In this document: positions 1 through 5,091 of the stretch, piece after piece
Layout: each line of letters starts with the position of its first letter
How positions within the stretch are numbered: the first letter of the stretch is position 1
Assembly: GCA_005885015.1 (NCBI GenBank)
Contig: VAYG01000098.1
Location: forward strand, 1-7,422
DNA from: Actinomycetota bacterium
GTDB lineage: Bacteria > Actinomycetota > UBA4738
DNA: 7,422 nt
Reading direction: 5' to 3'
Notes under the pieces: model-generated
What the model saw: the letters and a program-made list of their open reading frames with translations, nothing else
Told to the model about the DNA's origin: nothing
The model's database searches: none
Translations under genes and position numbers: made by a program

Positions 1-1
1 C

Positions 2-781
2 GCTCAGGGGATCGTGAAGCAGGACATCTGGTCGAACGGATACCTCAACCTGTCGAACGGCATCGTTGTGTACGGCAATGGCCAGTCCTCCACGTCGTAC
101 GTCCAGCTCAGCAACAACTCCACGATCCAGGGGAACGCCAAGGCGGGCACCACGATCACCGGGGGGACGATCAAGGGCAGCAAGACTCCCAACTCGCCAT
201 CGGGCCCCCCGCCCCAGACGGCGCTGCCGCACATCACGTTCAACCAGCAGGCGTGGGTGGATGCCGGCTACACGGTCGTGAACTACTCGAACTGCGCTCT
301 GGCGAAGAACTTCATCGACACGATCGGGTCGGGCGACTACGTCGTGCGGATCAGCCCAGCCTGCCTCATCTCGTGGGGAAACAACTCTGTGGTCAACTTG
401 CACGGGAACCTGGCCATCGTCACGGACGGCTCGATCTCCACCACGAACCAGACGACCTGGAACTCGGTCGGCGGGACGTGGACGCTCTTCATGATCGACG
501 TGTGGAGGAACGGCCTCAACTGCACCAAGCCGTCGCCGTACGACATCTCCGTGTCGAACAACACGAACTTCAACGACAACATGAAGTTGTTCGTGTACAG
601 CCCCTGCAACGTGGACTTCGGCAACAACAACGCCGGCGGGGTGAACGGCCAGATCATCGGCGGCACGGTCACCATCACCAACCAGATGACCATGAACTAC
701 GTGCCGATCCTGGTCCCGGGGTTCAACCTCCTCGGGTACTCGGTGTCGCCGTCCTACCTCCGTGAGGTGTCGAACGGGTAG
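2..781 (+). CDS. PilX/DUF7305-like type IV pilus-associated surface protein, 5'-truncated by the window edge
   Basis: The reading frame is open from the first bases, so only the C-terminal ~259 residues are visible; the GTG at 14 is an internal Val. The protein is rich in Asn, Thr, Ser and Gly. It shows a repetitive beta-type pattern of short strands, a Pro-rich break (SGPPPQ, around 255), and a C-terminal stretch (GQIIGGTVTITNQMTMNY, about 650-700) that resembles the end of the DUF7305 domain of actinobacterial PilX-type pilus assembly proteins. Four Cys codons (near 293, 362, 521 and 605) could form disulfides, which fits an exported protein. The N-terminal membrane helix or prepilin leader that would prove a minor pilin lies upstream of the window. 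Its position just before the prepilin peptidase supports a pilus role. The family call is from memory of the pattern; an adhesin or polymer-forming protein is the main alternative. Confidence 0.6.
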   Translation, partial: AQGIVKQDIWSNGYLNLSNGIVVYGNGQSSTSYVQLSNNSTIQGNAKAGTTITGGTIKGSKTPNSPSGPPPQTALPHITFNQQAWVDAGYTVVNYSNCALAKNFIDTIGSGDYVVRISPACLISWGNNSVVNLHGNLAIVTDGSISTTNQTTWNSVGGTWTLFMIDVWRNGLNCTKPSPYDISVSNNTNFNDNMKLFVYSPCNVDFGNNNAGGVNGQIIGGTVTITNQMTMNYVPILVPGFNLLGYSVSPSYLREVSNG

Positions 782-795
782 TCGCGACGCGAACG

Positions 796-821
796 ACCGG
801 CGGGGCCTCGGCCCCGCCGGT
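796..821 (+). terminator. Hairpin terminator after the PilX-like gene
   Basis: A perfect 12-bp inverted repeat (ACCGGCGGGGCC, then TC, then GGCCCCGCCGGT) starts 14 bases after the stop codon. There is no T-run, which is common for actinobacterial hairpin terminators. It separates the pilin-side genes from the prepilin peptidase. Confidence 0.7.
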
Positions 822-833
822 CCCCTGCCCGCG

Positions 834-846
834 TAGGCTCTTGCCG
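834..846 (+). promoter_or_regulatory. Candidate leaderless promoter of the prepilin peptidase gene
   Basis: TAGGCT (834-839) fits the actinobacterial -10 pattern TANNNT and lies six bases before the GTG at 846, so transcription would begin at or next to the start codon. No Shine-Dalgarno precedes that GTG, which is what a leaderless mRNA would show. No clear -35 is visible; upstream lies the 796-821 hairpin. The motif is short and could occur by chance. Confidence 0.4.
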
Positions 847-1619
847 TGCTCGCCCTCCGCGCCCTCGCCTTCGTCGCCTTCGGGCTGGCCGTCGGATCGT
901 TCCTCACCGTTGTCATCCACCGGGTCCCTCGGGGGCAGTCGATCGTGGCGCCTCGCTCCGCCTGCCCCTCCTGCGGATCCCAGATCGAGGCCCGCGACAA
1001 CGTGCCGGTGGTGTCCTACGTGCTCCTGTGGGGCCGGTGCCGGCGCTGCGGGACCCGGATCCCGGCCGAATATCCGGTCGTCGAGGCCCTGATCGGCGGG
1101 CTGTTCCTGGCGGCCGCCCTGGCCTTCGACGACGTGGTGGTCGCCGCGACGGTCGCGCTGTTCTTCGCCGTGGTCGTGGCCGTGGCCGCCATCGACCTCC
1201 GTCACCGGATCATCCCCAACCGGATCGTGTACCCCTCGCTGGTGGCCTTCCTGGTGGCCATCGCGTCCTTCTCGGCGCTGGGCAGGCCCCTCAGCCTGTC
1301 CCGGGCCGGGCTGGGGCTGCTCGCCTACGGCGGAGGCCTGCTGTTCGTGGCCATCGCCTCGCGCTCCGGGATGGGCATGGGCGACGTGAAGCTGGCGGCC
1401 CTGGTGGGTCTGGTGCTGGGCGCGCTGGGGTGGGCCTACGTCGGGGTCGCCGCCGCCCTGGCCATCCTCGCCGGGGGCCTCGCCGCGGTCATCGCCCTGG
1501 TCCGGGGAGCCGGGCGCAGGGACCTCATGCCATTCGGCCCCTCCATCACCGCCGGGGCCCTGATCTCGGCCCTGCTCGCCCCCCAGGTGGCCTCCTGGTA
1601 CACCCATGCGCTCCGCTGA
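846..1619 (+). CDS. pilD: Prepilin peptidase / N-methyltransferase (type IV leader peptidase, A24 family)
   Basis: This polytopic membrane aspartic peptidase cleaves the short leader of type IV prepilins after Gly and typically methylates the new N terminus. The 257-residue protein has the N-terminal segment with GSFLTVVIHRVPRG (17-30), then two zinc-type pairs, C40-x2-C43 and C65-x2-C68, typical of the bifunctional enzymes. The catalytic aspartates are D117 (AAIDLRHRIIPN) and D180 in the GMGD motif (GMGMGDVKL). The C-terminal LMPFGPSI (227-234) is also typical. About seven hydrophobic segments are visible, and the length is normal for the family. GTG at 846 is chosen because the protein then starts directly with the first membrane helix. 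The gene follows a terminator, so it is probably its own transcription unit next to the pilus genes. Confidence 0.95.
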   Translation: MLALRALAFVAFGLAVGSFLTVVIHRVPRGQSIVAPRSACPSCGSQIEARDNVPVVSYVLLWGRCRRCGTRIPAEYPVVEALIGGLFLAAALAFDDVVVAATVALFFAVVVAVAAIDLRHRIIPNRIVYPSLVAFLVAIASFSALGRPLSLSRAGLGLLAYGGGLLFVAIASRSGMGMGDVKLAALVGLVLGALGWAYVGVAAALAILAGGLAAVIALVRGAGRRDLMPFGPSITAGALISALLAPQVASWYTHALR

Positions 1620-1651
1620 CCGGGGGAGCGGGCTGCGCCGTTGGCCCCGGT
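1619..1651 (+). terminator. Possible weak terminator after pilD
   Basis: ACCGGGG (1619-1625) can pair with CCCCGGT (1645-1651) across a 19-base GC-rich loop directly after the pilD stop. The long loop and lack of a T-run make this a weak candidate; it may only be chance pairing in GC-rich DNA. Confidence 0.3.
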
Positions 1652-1722
1652 GCAATGGACCTTCGGGCTCACTCGGGCCGCTACCGGTTCCAGGGTAATT
1701 CGTCCAGGTTGATTGCCGGATT

Positions 1723-1744
1723 CGTTCAAGTTCGCTGCTGAACG
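1723..1744 (+). repeat. Inverted repeat and CGGTTC-type motifs upstream of the HTH-pil operon
   Basis: CGTTCA (1723-1728) and TGAACG (1739-1744) form a perfect 6-bp inverted repeat with a 10-base spacer. Nearby, CGGTTC occurs at 1685-1690 and 1743-1748, and its complement GAACCG at 1769-1774, inside the spacer of the predicted promoter. Together these could be operator half-sites for the HTH protein encoded just downstream. That is inference; six-base matches are weak evidence. Confidence 0.3.
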
Positions 1745-1761
1745 GTTCGAAAACTAGGACG

Positions 1762-1790
1762 TTGACATGAACCGGACCCCGTTGTTAACT
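1762..1790 (+). promoter_or_regulatory. Predicted promoter of the HTH-pilMNOP operon
   Basis: A perfect -35 hexamer TTGACA (1762-1767) is followed after exactly 17 bases by TTAACT (1785-1790), a partial -10 match that keeps the first and last T. Transcription would start near 1797, giving a ~35-base leader before the small ORF at 1832. The whole 1680-1870 stretch is clearly less GC-rich than the flanking genes, as expected of a control region. Confidence 0.5.
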
Positions 1791-1831
1791 CCGATTCCCT
1801 TTGTGGTTTCTGTCAAGGGAAGAGGAGGAAG

Positions 1832-1888
1832 ATGGTGGTGTTGCCGCTGTGGCTAATGAGATCAATGTGCGCAGAGTGGGAGCAGTGA
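1832..1888 (+). CDS. Putative 18-codon leader peptide / upstream small ORF
   Basis: An ATG at 1832 sits three bases after a perfect AGGAGG (1823-1828), the strongest ribosome-binding sequence in this intergenic region. It opens an 18-codon frame (MVVLPLWLMRSMCAEWEQ) ending at TGA 1886-1888, three bases before the ATG of the HTH gene and in the same frame. The peptide has a short hydrophobic stretch and two Trp. It could act as a translational-coupling or attenuation leader for the operon, or the AGGAGG could be incidental. No family is recognised, and the 3-base SD spacing is short. Initiation of the HTH gene from here would require reading through the TGA. Confidence 0.35.
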   Translation: MVVLPLWLMRSMCAEWEQ

Positions 1889-1891
1889 CCC

Positions 1892-2101
1892 ATGGGCAGG
1901 CGGAGGCCGTTCGTGGGGGATCGGCTCCTCACCGTGGCTGAGGTGGCGTCGGCGATGCGGGTCTCGAACATGACGATCTACCGGCTCATCAAGAGCGGCC
2001 AGCTGGCCGCGGTGCGGGTCGGCAAGAACTACCGGATCAGGGAGTCAGACGTGGACCGTTATCTCTCCGAGCGCTTCGTGCGGAGCGAGGGGGCCGAGTA
2101 G
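1892..2101 (+). CDS. Small excisionase/BldC-like helix-turn-helix DNA-binding protein
   Basis: The 69-residue protein is almost entirely a single winged HTH of the MerR-like excisionase type (HTH_17). It reads LLTVAEVASAMRVSNMTIYRLIKSG (12-36), then a turn and wing, AVRVGKNYRIRESDVDRYL (40-58). The pattern is very close to the ~65-70 residue actinobacterial HTH proteins of this type and more distantly to BldC. The basic N terminus (GRRR) may add DNA contacts. The start is supported by GGGAG at 1878-1882, nine bases upstream. The stop TAG is followed immediately by the pilM ATG, so it is the first gene of the pil operon and is likely co-expressed with it. A role as transcription regulator, perhaps of the pilus genes, is inferred. 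There is no integrase nearby, so a true phage excisionase is unlikely. Confidence 0.85.
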   Translation: MGRRRPFVGDRLLTVAEVASAMRVSNMTIYRLIKSGQLAAVRVGKNYRIRESDVDRYLSERFVRSEGAE

Positions 2102-3086
2102 ATGCCGCAGATTCGGATCGGCGTGGACATCGGGTCGACCGCGGTACGGGCGGCCGAGCTGTCGATGCGGAGCATCCCGCCTCGGCTCGTCCGCATCGCG
2201 CAGGTGCTGGCACCAGGGCAAGTTCCGGAGCCGGGAAGTCGTCCTGGGCGTGGCCAACCAGCGGGTGGTCGTCCGGGAGGTCTCCCTCCCGTGGATGACC
2301 GAGTCCGAGCTCCGCGAGTCGCTGCCGTTCCAGGTGCAGGAGTTCGTCCCCATCGCCGTCGAGGACGCCGTCCTGGACTTCCACATCCTCGAGGAGTTCG
2401 AGCGAGAGGGCCGGCGCATGGTCCGCATCCTGCTCGTCGCGGCCCAGAAGACCATGATCCAGCAGCTGGTCCAGGCGGCCGAGGCCGCCCGCCTCCGGCC
2501 GGTCGGCGTTGATCTCGTGCCGTTCGCCATCGTCCGGTCGGTTGGCATGATCGACGGCACCGGCCTGCACGGGACCGAGGGCGGGGACGAGGCCATCGTG
2601 GACATCGGGGCCGACGTCACCAGCATCTGCGTCCACGCCTGGGGCGTGCCGCGCTTCGTCCGGATCCTCCCCACGGGAGGCCGGGACGTCACCGCCGCGG
2701 TGGCCAGGGCGCTCTCCGTCAGCGATGACGAGGCTGAGCAGCTCAAGCGGGGCGGGCAGGGAGGCCATTCCCAGAAGCGGGACCAGGCGCTCCAGGCCGC
2801 GCTGTCGAGGGCCGCCTCCTTCGCCGACGACATCAGGTCTTCGCTCGACTTCTACCAGTCCCAGATGCCGGGGGCTCGCGTGGAGCGGGTGCTGCTCACC
2901 GGGGGCGGCTCGAAGCTCGAGGGGCTGGAAAGGCTCCTCGTCGACCGGCTGCCGTCCCAGGTTGCCGCGGGGCATCCATTCCATCGGGTCTCGCCGGCGA
3001 TCGAACTGCCCGACGAAGCGACGGCGGAAGCTGAGCCGCTGCTCGCGGTCGCCGTCGGCTTGGCGCTTCCGGGGGTCCGAGGATGA
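2102..3086 (+). pseudogene. pilM: pilM, type IV pilus assembly actin-like ATPase, frame-disrupted with an internal deletion
   Basis: PilM is the cytoplasmic actin-fold protein that binds ATP and the N terminus of PilN in the pilus alignment complex. The ATG at 2102 (SD-like AGGGGG at 2088-2093) opens a frame with the phosphate-1 strand IGVDIGSTAVRAAEL (6-20) and continues to about RIAQV (2204-2206). From about 2208 the homologous sequence continues one frame over: WHQGKFRSREVVLG, then ANQRVVVREV and LPFQVQEF. From there it is intact to the TGA at 3084-3086. About 24 residues that PilM homologues carry between these segments (the LPxGAV..DGEVVD..... region) are absent. The gene spans 985 nt, not a multiple of three, where ~1056-1060 is expected. 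This fits a loss of about 71-74 nt. Whether it is a mutation or an assembly error cannot be told from sequence alone. The flanking operon is otherwise complete. Confidence 0.85.
2250..3086 (+). CDS. pilM: PilM, in-frame C-terminal portion (downstream part of the broken pilM)
   Basis: This is the longest single-frame part of pilM, 278 residues from a GTG at 2250 that is really an internal Val of the family segment LGVANQRV. It contains the LPFQVQEFVP motif (25-34), the second phosphate motif IVDIGADVT (116-124) and the adenosine-type motif LLTGGGSKLEGL (215-226), so all actin-fold parts except the N-terminal phosphate-1 strand are present. No Shine-Dalgarno precedes 2250, so independent translation is doubtful. 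The frame is open upstream to about 2109 but has no start codon there. The stop overlaps the pilN start (ATGA at 3083-3086), so translation through this frame would normally couple to pilN. Confidence 0.75.
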   Translation: MANQRVVVREVSLPWMTESELRESLPFQVQEFVPIAVEDAVLDFHILEEFEREGRRMVRILLVAAQKTMIQQLVQAAEAARLRPVGVDLVPFAIVRSVGMIDGTGLHGTEGGDEAIVDIGADVTSICVHAWGVPRFVRILPTGGRDVTAAVARALSVSDDEAEQLKRGGQGGHSQKRDQALQAALSRAASFADDIRSSLDFYQSQMPGARVERVLLTGGGSKLEGLERLLVDRLPSQVAAGHPFHRVSPAIELPDEATAEAEPLLAVAVGLALPGVRG

Positions 3087-3793
3087 CACAGGTCAATCTC
3101 CTTCCATCCGACGTACGCGAGCGACAGAAGTCGCGCCGGGTCCTCGCGGCAGCCGTCACCGCTGTGGCTGCCGTGGTCGCCCTGCTCTTCTTCGTGTTCA
3201 TGTTGCAGACGGCGCGACTGTCGAACGAGAACAAGAAGCTCGCGGCTCAGGACGCGCTGAACCAGAGCCTCCAGGGACAGATCTCCACCCTCCAGCCCTT
3301 CGCCCAGCTGAAGGCCGACGTGGCCCTCCGGCAGAGCCTCGCCGCGCAGGCCCTGAACAACCAGGTCCGGTGGTCCGGGGTCCTCCGCGACATCTCGATG
3401 GTGATCCCCGACAAGATGTGGCTGACCGCGGTCACCGGGACGCTCACGGACACGACCGCCGCGGCTCCTGCCCCCGCCCCCGCGCCGAGCCCGAGCCCGT
3501 CTGGTGGTAGCACGTCGGGCAGCACCCCCGCCGCCCCAGCCGCGCCGGCCGCCCCTGCCGCGCCGCTCACGGGCTCGCTGGTGGGGACTATCCAGTTCCA
3601 GGGCATGGCCTCGGACAACCCGACCGTGGCCCTGTGGCTCGCCCGGCTGGTCCGGGTGCACGGATGGGTGAACTCGTGGGTCAGCAGCGCCCAGAAGACC
3701 ACCACGGGAGAAGGCAGCACCGGCACCAAGATCCAGTTCAACGGATCGGTAGACCTGGCATACGAGGCAACCGTGCAGGGGAGCAAGAAGTGA
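3083..3793 (+). CDS. pilN: PilN-like type IV pilus alignment protein
   Basis: PilN is a bitopic inner-membrane protein whose cytoplasmic tail docks on PilM and whose outer domain pairs with PilO. The 236-residue product begins MTQVNLLPSD, carrying the VNLLP-type motif known to bind PilM. One membrane helix follows (about 20-41), then a heptad-like coiled region (44-92) and an extracytoplasmic ferredoxin-like domain: WSGVLRDISMVIPDKMWLTAV (97-117) and VGTIQFQGMASD...ALWLARL (167-189). Between the two halves of that domain sits an Ala/Pro/Ser-rich insertion (124-162), longer than in proteobacterial PilN. The ATG overlaps the pilM stop by four bases, and GGGGG lies at 3071-3075. Confidence 0.88.
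   Translation: MTQVNLLPSDVRERQKSRRVLAAAVTAVAAVVALLFFVFMLQTARLSNENKKLAAQDALNQSLQGQISTLQPFAQLKADVALRQSLAAQALNNQVRWSGVLRDISMVIPDKMWLTAVTGTLTDTTAAAPAPAPAPSPSPSGGSTSGSTPAAPAAPAAPAAPLTGSLVGTIQFQGMASDNPTVALWLARLVRVHGWVNSWVSSAQKTTTGEGSTGTKIQFNGSVDLAYEATVQGSKK
3452..3568 (+). repeat. Low-complexity Ala/Pro/Ser coding repeat inside pilN
   Basis: Codons 124-162 of pilN encode runs such as APAPAPAPSPSPS followed by repeated APA/PAAP units. The DNA is a string of GCC/CCG/GCG near-repeats prone to replication slippage. It probably forms a flexible extended loop outside the membrane and may vary in length between strains. Confidence 0.7.
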
Positions 3794-4395
3794 ACAGGAA
3801 ACCAGCGCTCATCGCCGCTCTCGTCGGGGTCGGGGTCGTCCTGGTCATGGTCGTGGCCCTGATACTCCCGAAGGCCGGCCAGGTTCGGGCCAAGCAGAAG
3901 GACGTCCAGCAGGCGCAGCAGCAGCAGACGGTGCTCCAAGCGCAGCTCGACCAGCTCAAGGCGGCGGCCAAGGACGCCCCGAAGGACCGCAAGACCCTGG
4001 CCCAGCTCAAGACGCAGATCCCGCCGACGGCCGACCTGCCGGGACTGATCCGGTCCCTCAACGCCGTGGCGGACAAGGCGGACGTCGACTTCGTGAGCAT
4101 CTCTCCCGGGCAGCCCACGTCCGCCGGGTCCTACTCGGTGGTGCCGGTCCAGCTCAACGTGGTCGGCGGGTTCTTCGCGGTCGACCAGTACATGTACCTG
4201 CTGGAGACGCTCCCGCGGGTGTCGAAGGTCACCACGATGTCGATCTCCGGCGGGCCGGACGGGCTTCCGCAGCTGACGATCACCCTGACCGCCAACTTCT
4301 ACACCACGGACACGAGCGCCGGTCCGGGCTCGATCCCCGGTGGTGAGCAACCGGCGGCGGCCCCGGTCGCCCCGCAACCCAGCCCAGGAGGTTAG
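3790..4395 (+). CDS. pilO: PilO-like type IV pilus alignment protein
   Basis: PilO forms heterodimers with PilN and links them to PilP. The GTG at 3790 overlaps the pilN TGA (GTGA) and has GGGGAG at 3778-3783, giving 201 residues. A longer frame starting at 3634 would run back through pilN and is rejected. The protein has a short cytoplasmic N terminus, one membrane helix (about 6-26), a Gln/Lys-rich coiled coil (31-75), and a PilO-type ferredoxin-like domain: LPGLIRSLNAVADKADVDFVSI (83-104), VVPVQLNVVGGFFAVDQYMYLLETLPR (117-143), TMSISGG and LTITLTANFY (162-171). The C-terminal tail (176-201) is Pro/Ala/Gly-rich and probably disordered. Length is typical. Confidence 0.9.
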   Translation: MNRKPALIAALVGVGVVLVMVVALILPKAGQVRAKQKDVQQAQQQQTVLQAQLDQLKAAAKDAPKDRKTLAQLKTQIPPTADLPGLIRSLNAVADKADVDFVSISPGQPTSAGSYSVVPVQLNVVGGFFAVDQYMYLLETLPRVSKVTTMSISGGPDGLPQLTITLTANFYTTDTSAGPGSIPGGEQPAAAPVAPQPSPGG

Positions 4396-4398
4396 GAC

Positions 4399-4941
4399 AT
4401 GGCCCTGTCGTCCCGCGATCGGCGCGCCCTGATCATCGTCGGCCTGATCGTGGTCGTCGCTGCTGCCGCGCTGTTCCTTCTCCCGAAGGGATCGAAGAAG
4501 TCCACGGCAGCCCTGGGGCCGGGCGGCGCGCCACCGGCGGTGGGAGGGAACCCCACGCCCAGCCCGTCACCGTCGGCGAAGCCCTCGCCCAAGCAGGTCC
4601 TGGTCTTCTCCGGACGTGACCCGTTCGACCCGTCGCAGGGCGGCGGCACGCTGGCTCCGGCCACCCCCTCCGGCGGCGGCGTTTCGCCTGCCGGCTCGCC
4701 CGGGCCGGGCCCGGGCGGCGGCTCCAGCGCCACGGTCAACGGCCAGACGGTCGTGCTGGTGTCCATCTTCACCTCCGGTGGGCAGAAACGGGCCCAGGTC
4801 GAGGTCGACGGCACGACCTACACGGTTGCCCCCGGCGACTCGTTCGCCACGAACTTCCAGCTCGTGTCCATCGACGGCACGTGCGCCAACTTCCTGTCCG
4901 GAAGCCAGCCGTTCACCCTGTGTGAGACCGCCAACAAGTAG
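4399..4941 (+). CDS. PilP-like (GspC/HR-domain-like) membrane-anchored pilus protein
   Basis: This is the last gene of the pil operon, three bases after pilO, with a perfect AGGAGG (4386-4391) seven bases before its ATG. The 180-residue protein has a basic N terminus, one membrane helix (10-28), and a long Pro/Ser/Gly linker (40-66, 77-110) interrupted by the PilP-like signature GRDPF (72-76). It ends in a small beta domain (113-177), TVVLVSIFTSG...QVEVDGTTYTVAPGDSF..NFQLVSIDG, like the homology region of PilP/GspC. Two Cys (162, 175) in that domain could form a disulfide. Unlike PilP of Gram-negatives, there is no lipobox Cys; the helix anchors it. Position and domain argue for a PilP-equivalent partner of PilN/PilO. 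The symbol is left empty because the assignment is by architecture only. Confidence 0.7.
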   Translation: MALSSRDRRALIIVGLIVVVAAAALFLLPKGSKKSTAALGPGGAPPAVGGNPTPSPSPSAKPSPKQVLVFSGRDPFDPSQGGGTLAPATPSGGGVSPAGSPGPGPGGGSSATVNGQTVVLVSIFTSGGQKRAQVEVDGTTYTVAPGDSFATNFQLVSIDGTCANFLSGSQPFTLCETANK

Positions 4942-5023
4942 GCGGTCGGTCGGGATCCGGCCGGGTCCCTGAGGTCCCGGAAGCGAGGATCCGGCGTCCG
5001 CGACGGGGGGAGCGGCCGCCGGT

Positions 5024-5050
5024 GGGGCGGCCCCGAGGCGGGGCCGCCCC
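5024..5050 (+). terminator. Terminator of the pil operon
   Basis: A perfect 11-bp GC stem (GGGGCGGCCCC, loop GAGGC, GGGGCCGCCCC) is followed by AAGCCTTTCC with a short T-run. It lies 82 bases after the stop of the PilP-like gene and before the pepP promoter, and closes the operon. Confidence 0.8.
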
Positions 5051-5076
5051 AAGCCTTTCCAAGAACGGGGGCCGGG

Positions 5077-5091
5077 TATCATCGGCGCTCG
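5077..5091 (+). promoter_or_regulatory. Candidate leaderless promoter of pepP
   Basis: TATCAT (5077-5082) matches five of six bases of TATAAT and ends eight bases before the GTG of pepP. Transcription would begin at 5089-5091, leaving essentially no leader. There is no Shine-Dalgarno before that GTG. No TTGACA-like -35 is seen in the expected place (5054-5059 is CCTTTC), which is usual for actinobacterial promoters with a good -10. Confidence 0.5.

Noticed and set aside
723..1655. Long minus-strand open frame opposite pilD
   Set aside because: It is a Gly/Asp/Arg/His-rich translation with no recognisable domain, lying opposite a gene with all catalytic motifs; a by-product of GC-rich third positions.
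1740..1748. GAAC-N-GTTC as a LexA box
   Set aside because: The half-sites are one base apart rather than four as in the actinobacterial LexA operator.
1681..1831. Riboswitch (for example a cyclic di-GMP type) ahead of the pil operon
   Set aside because: I looked for the conserved GEMM-type core and did not find it; only short inverted repeats are present.
3634..3789. N-terminal extension of PilO
   Set aside because: It would overlap pilN by more than 150 bases. The GTG at 3790 has a good ribosome site and gives the usual length and membrane topology.
3247..4377. 376-codon minus-strand open frame opposite pilN/pilO
   Set aside because: It runs across two well-supported genes in overlapping operon order and shows only low-complexity sequence, so it is a shadow.
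5022..5090. Earlier GTG start for PepP
   Set aside because: It would start inside the terminator stem; the added 23 residues have no counterpart, and a TATCAT box lies between.
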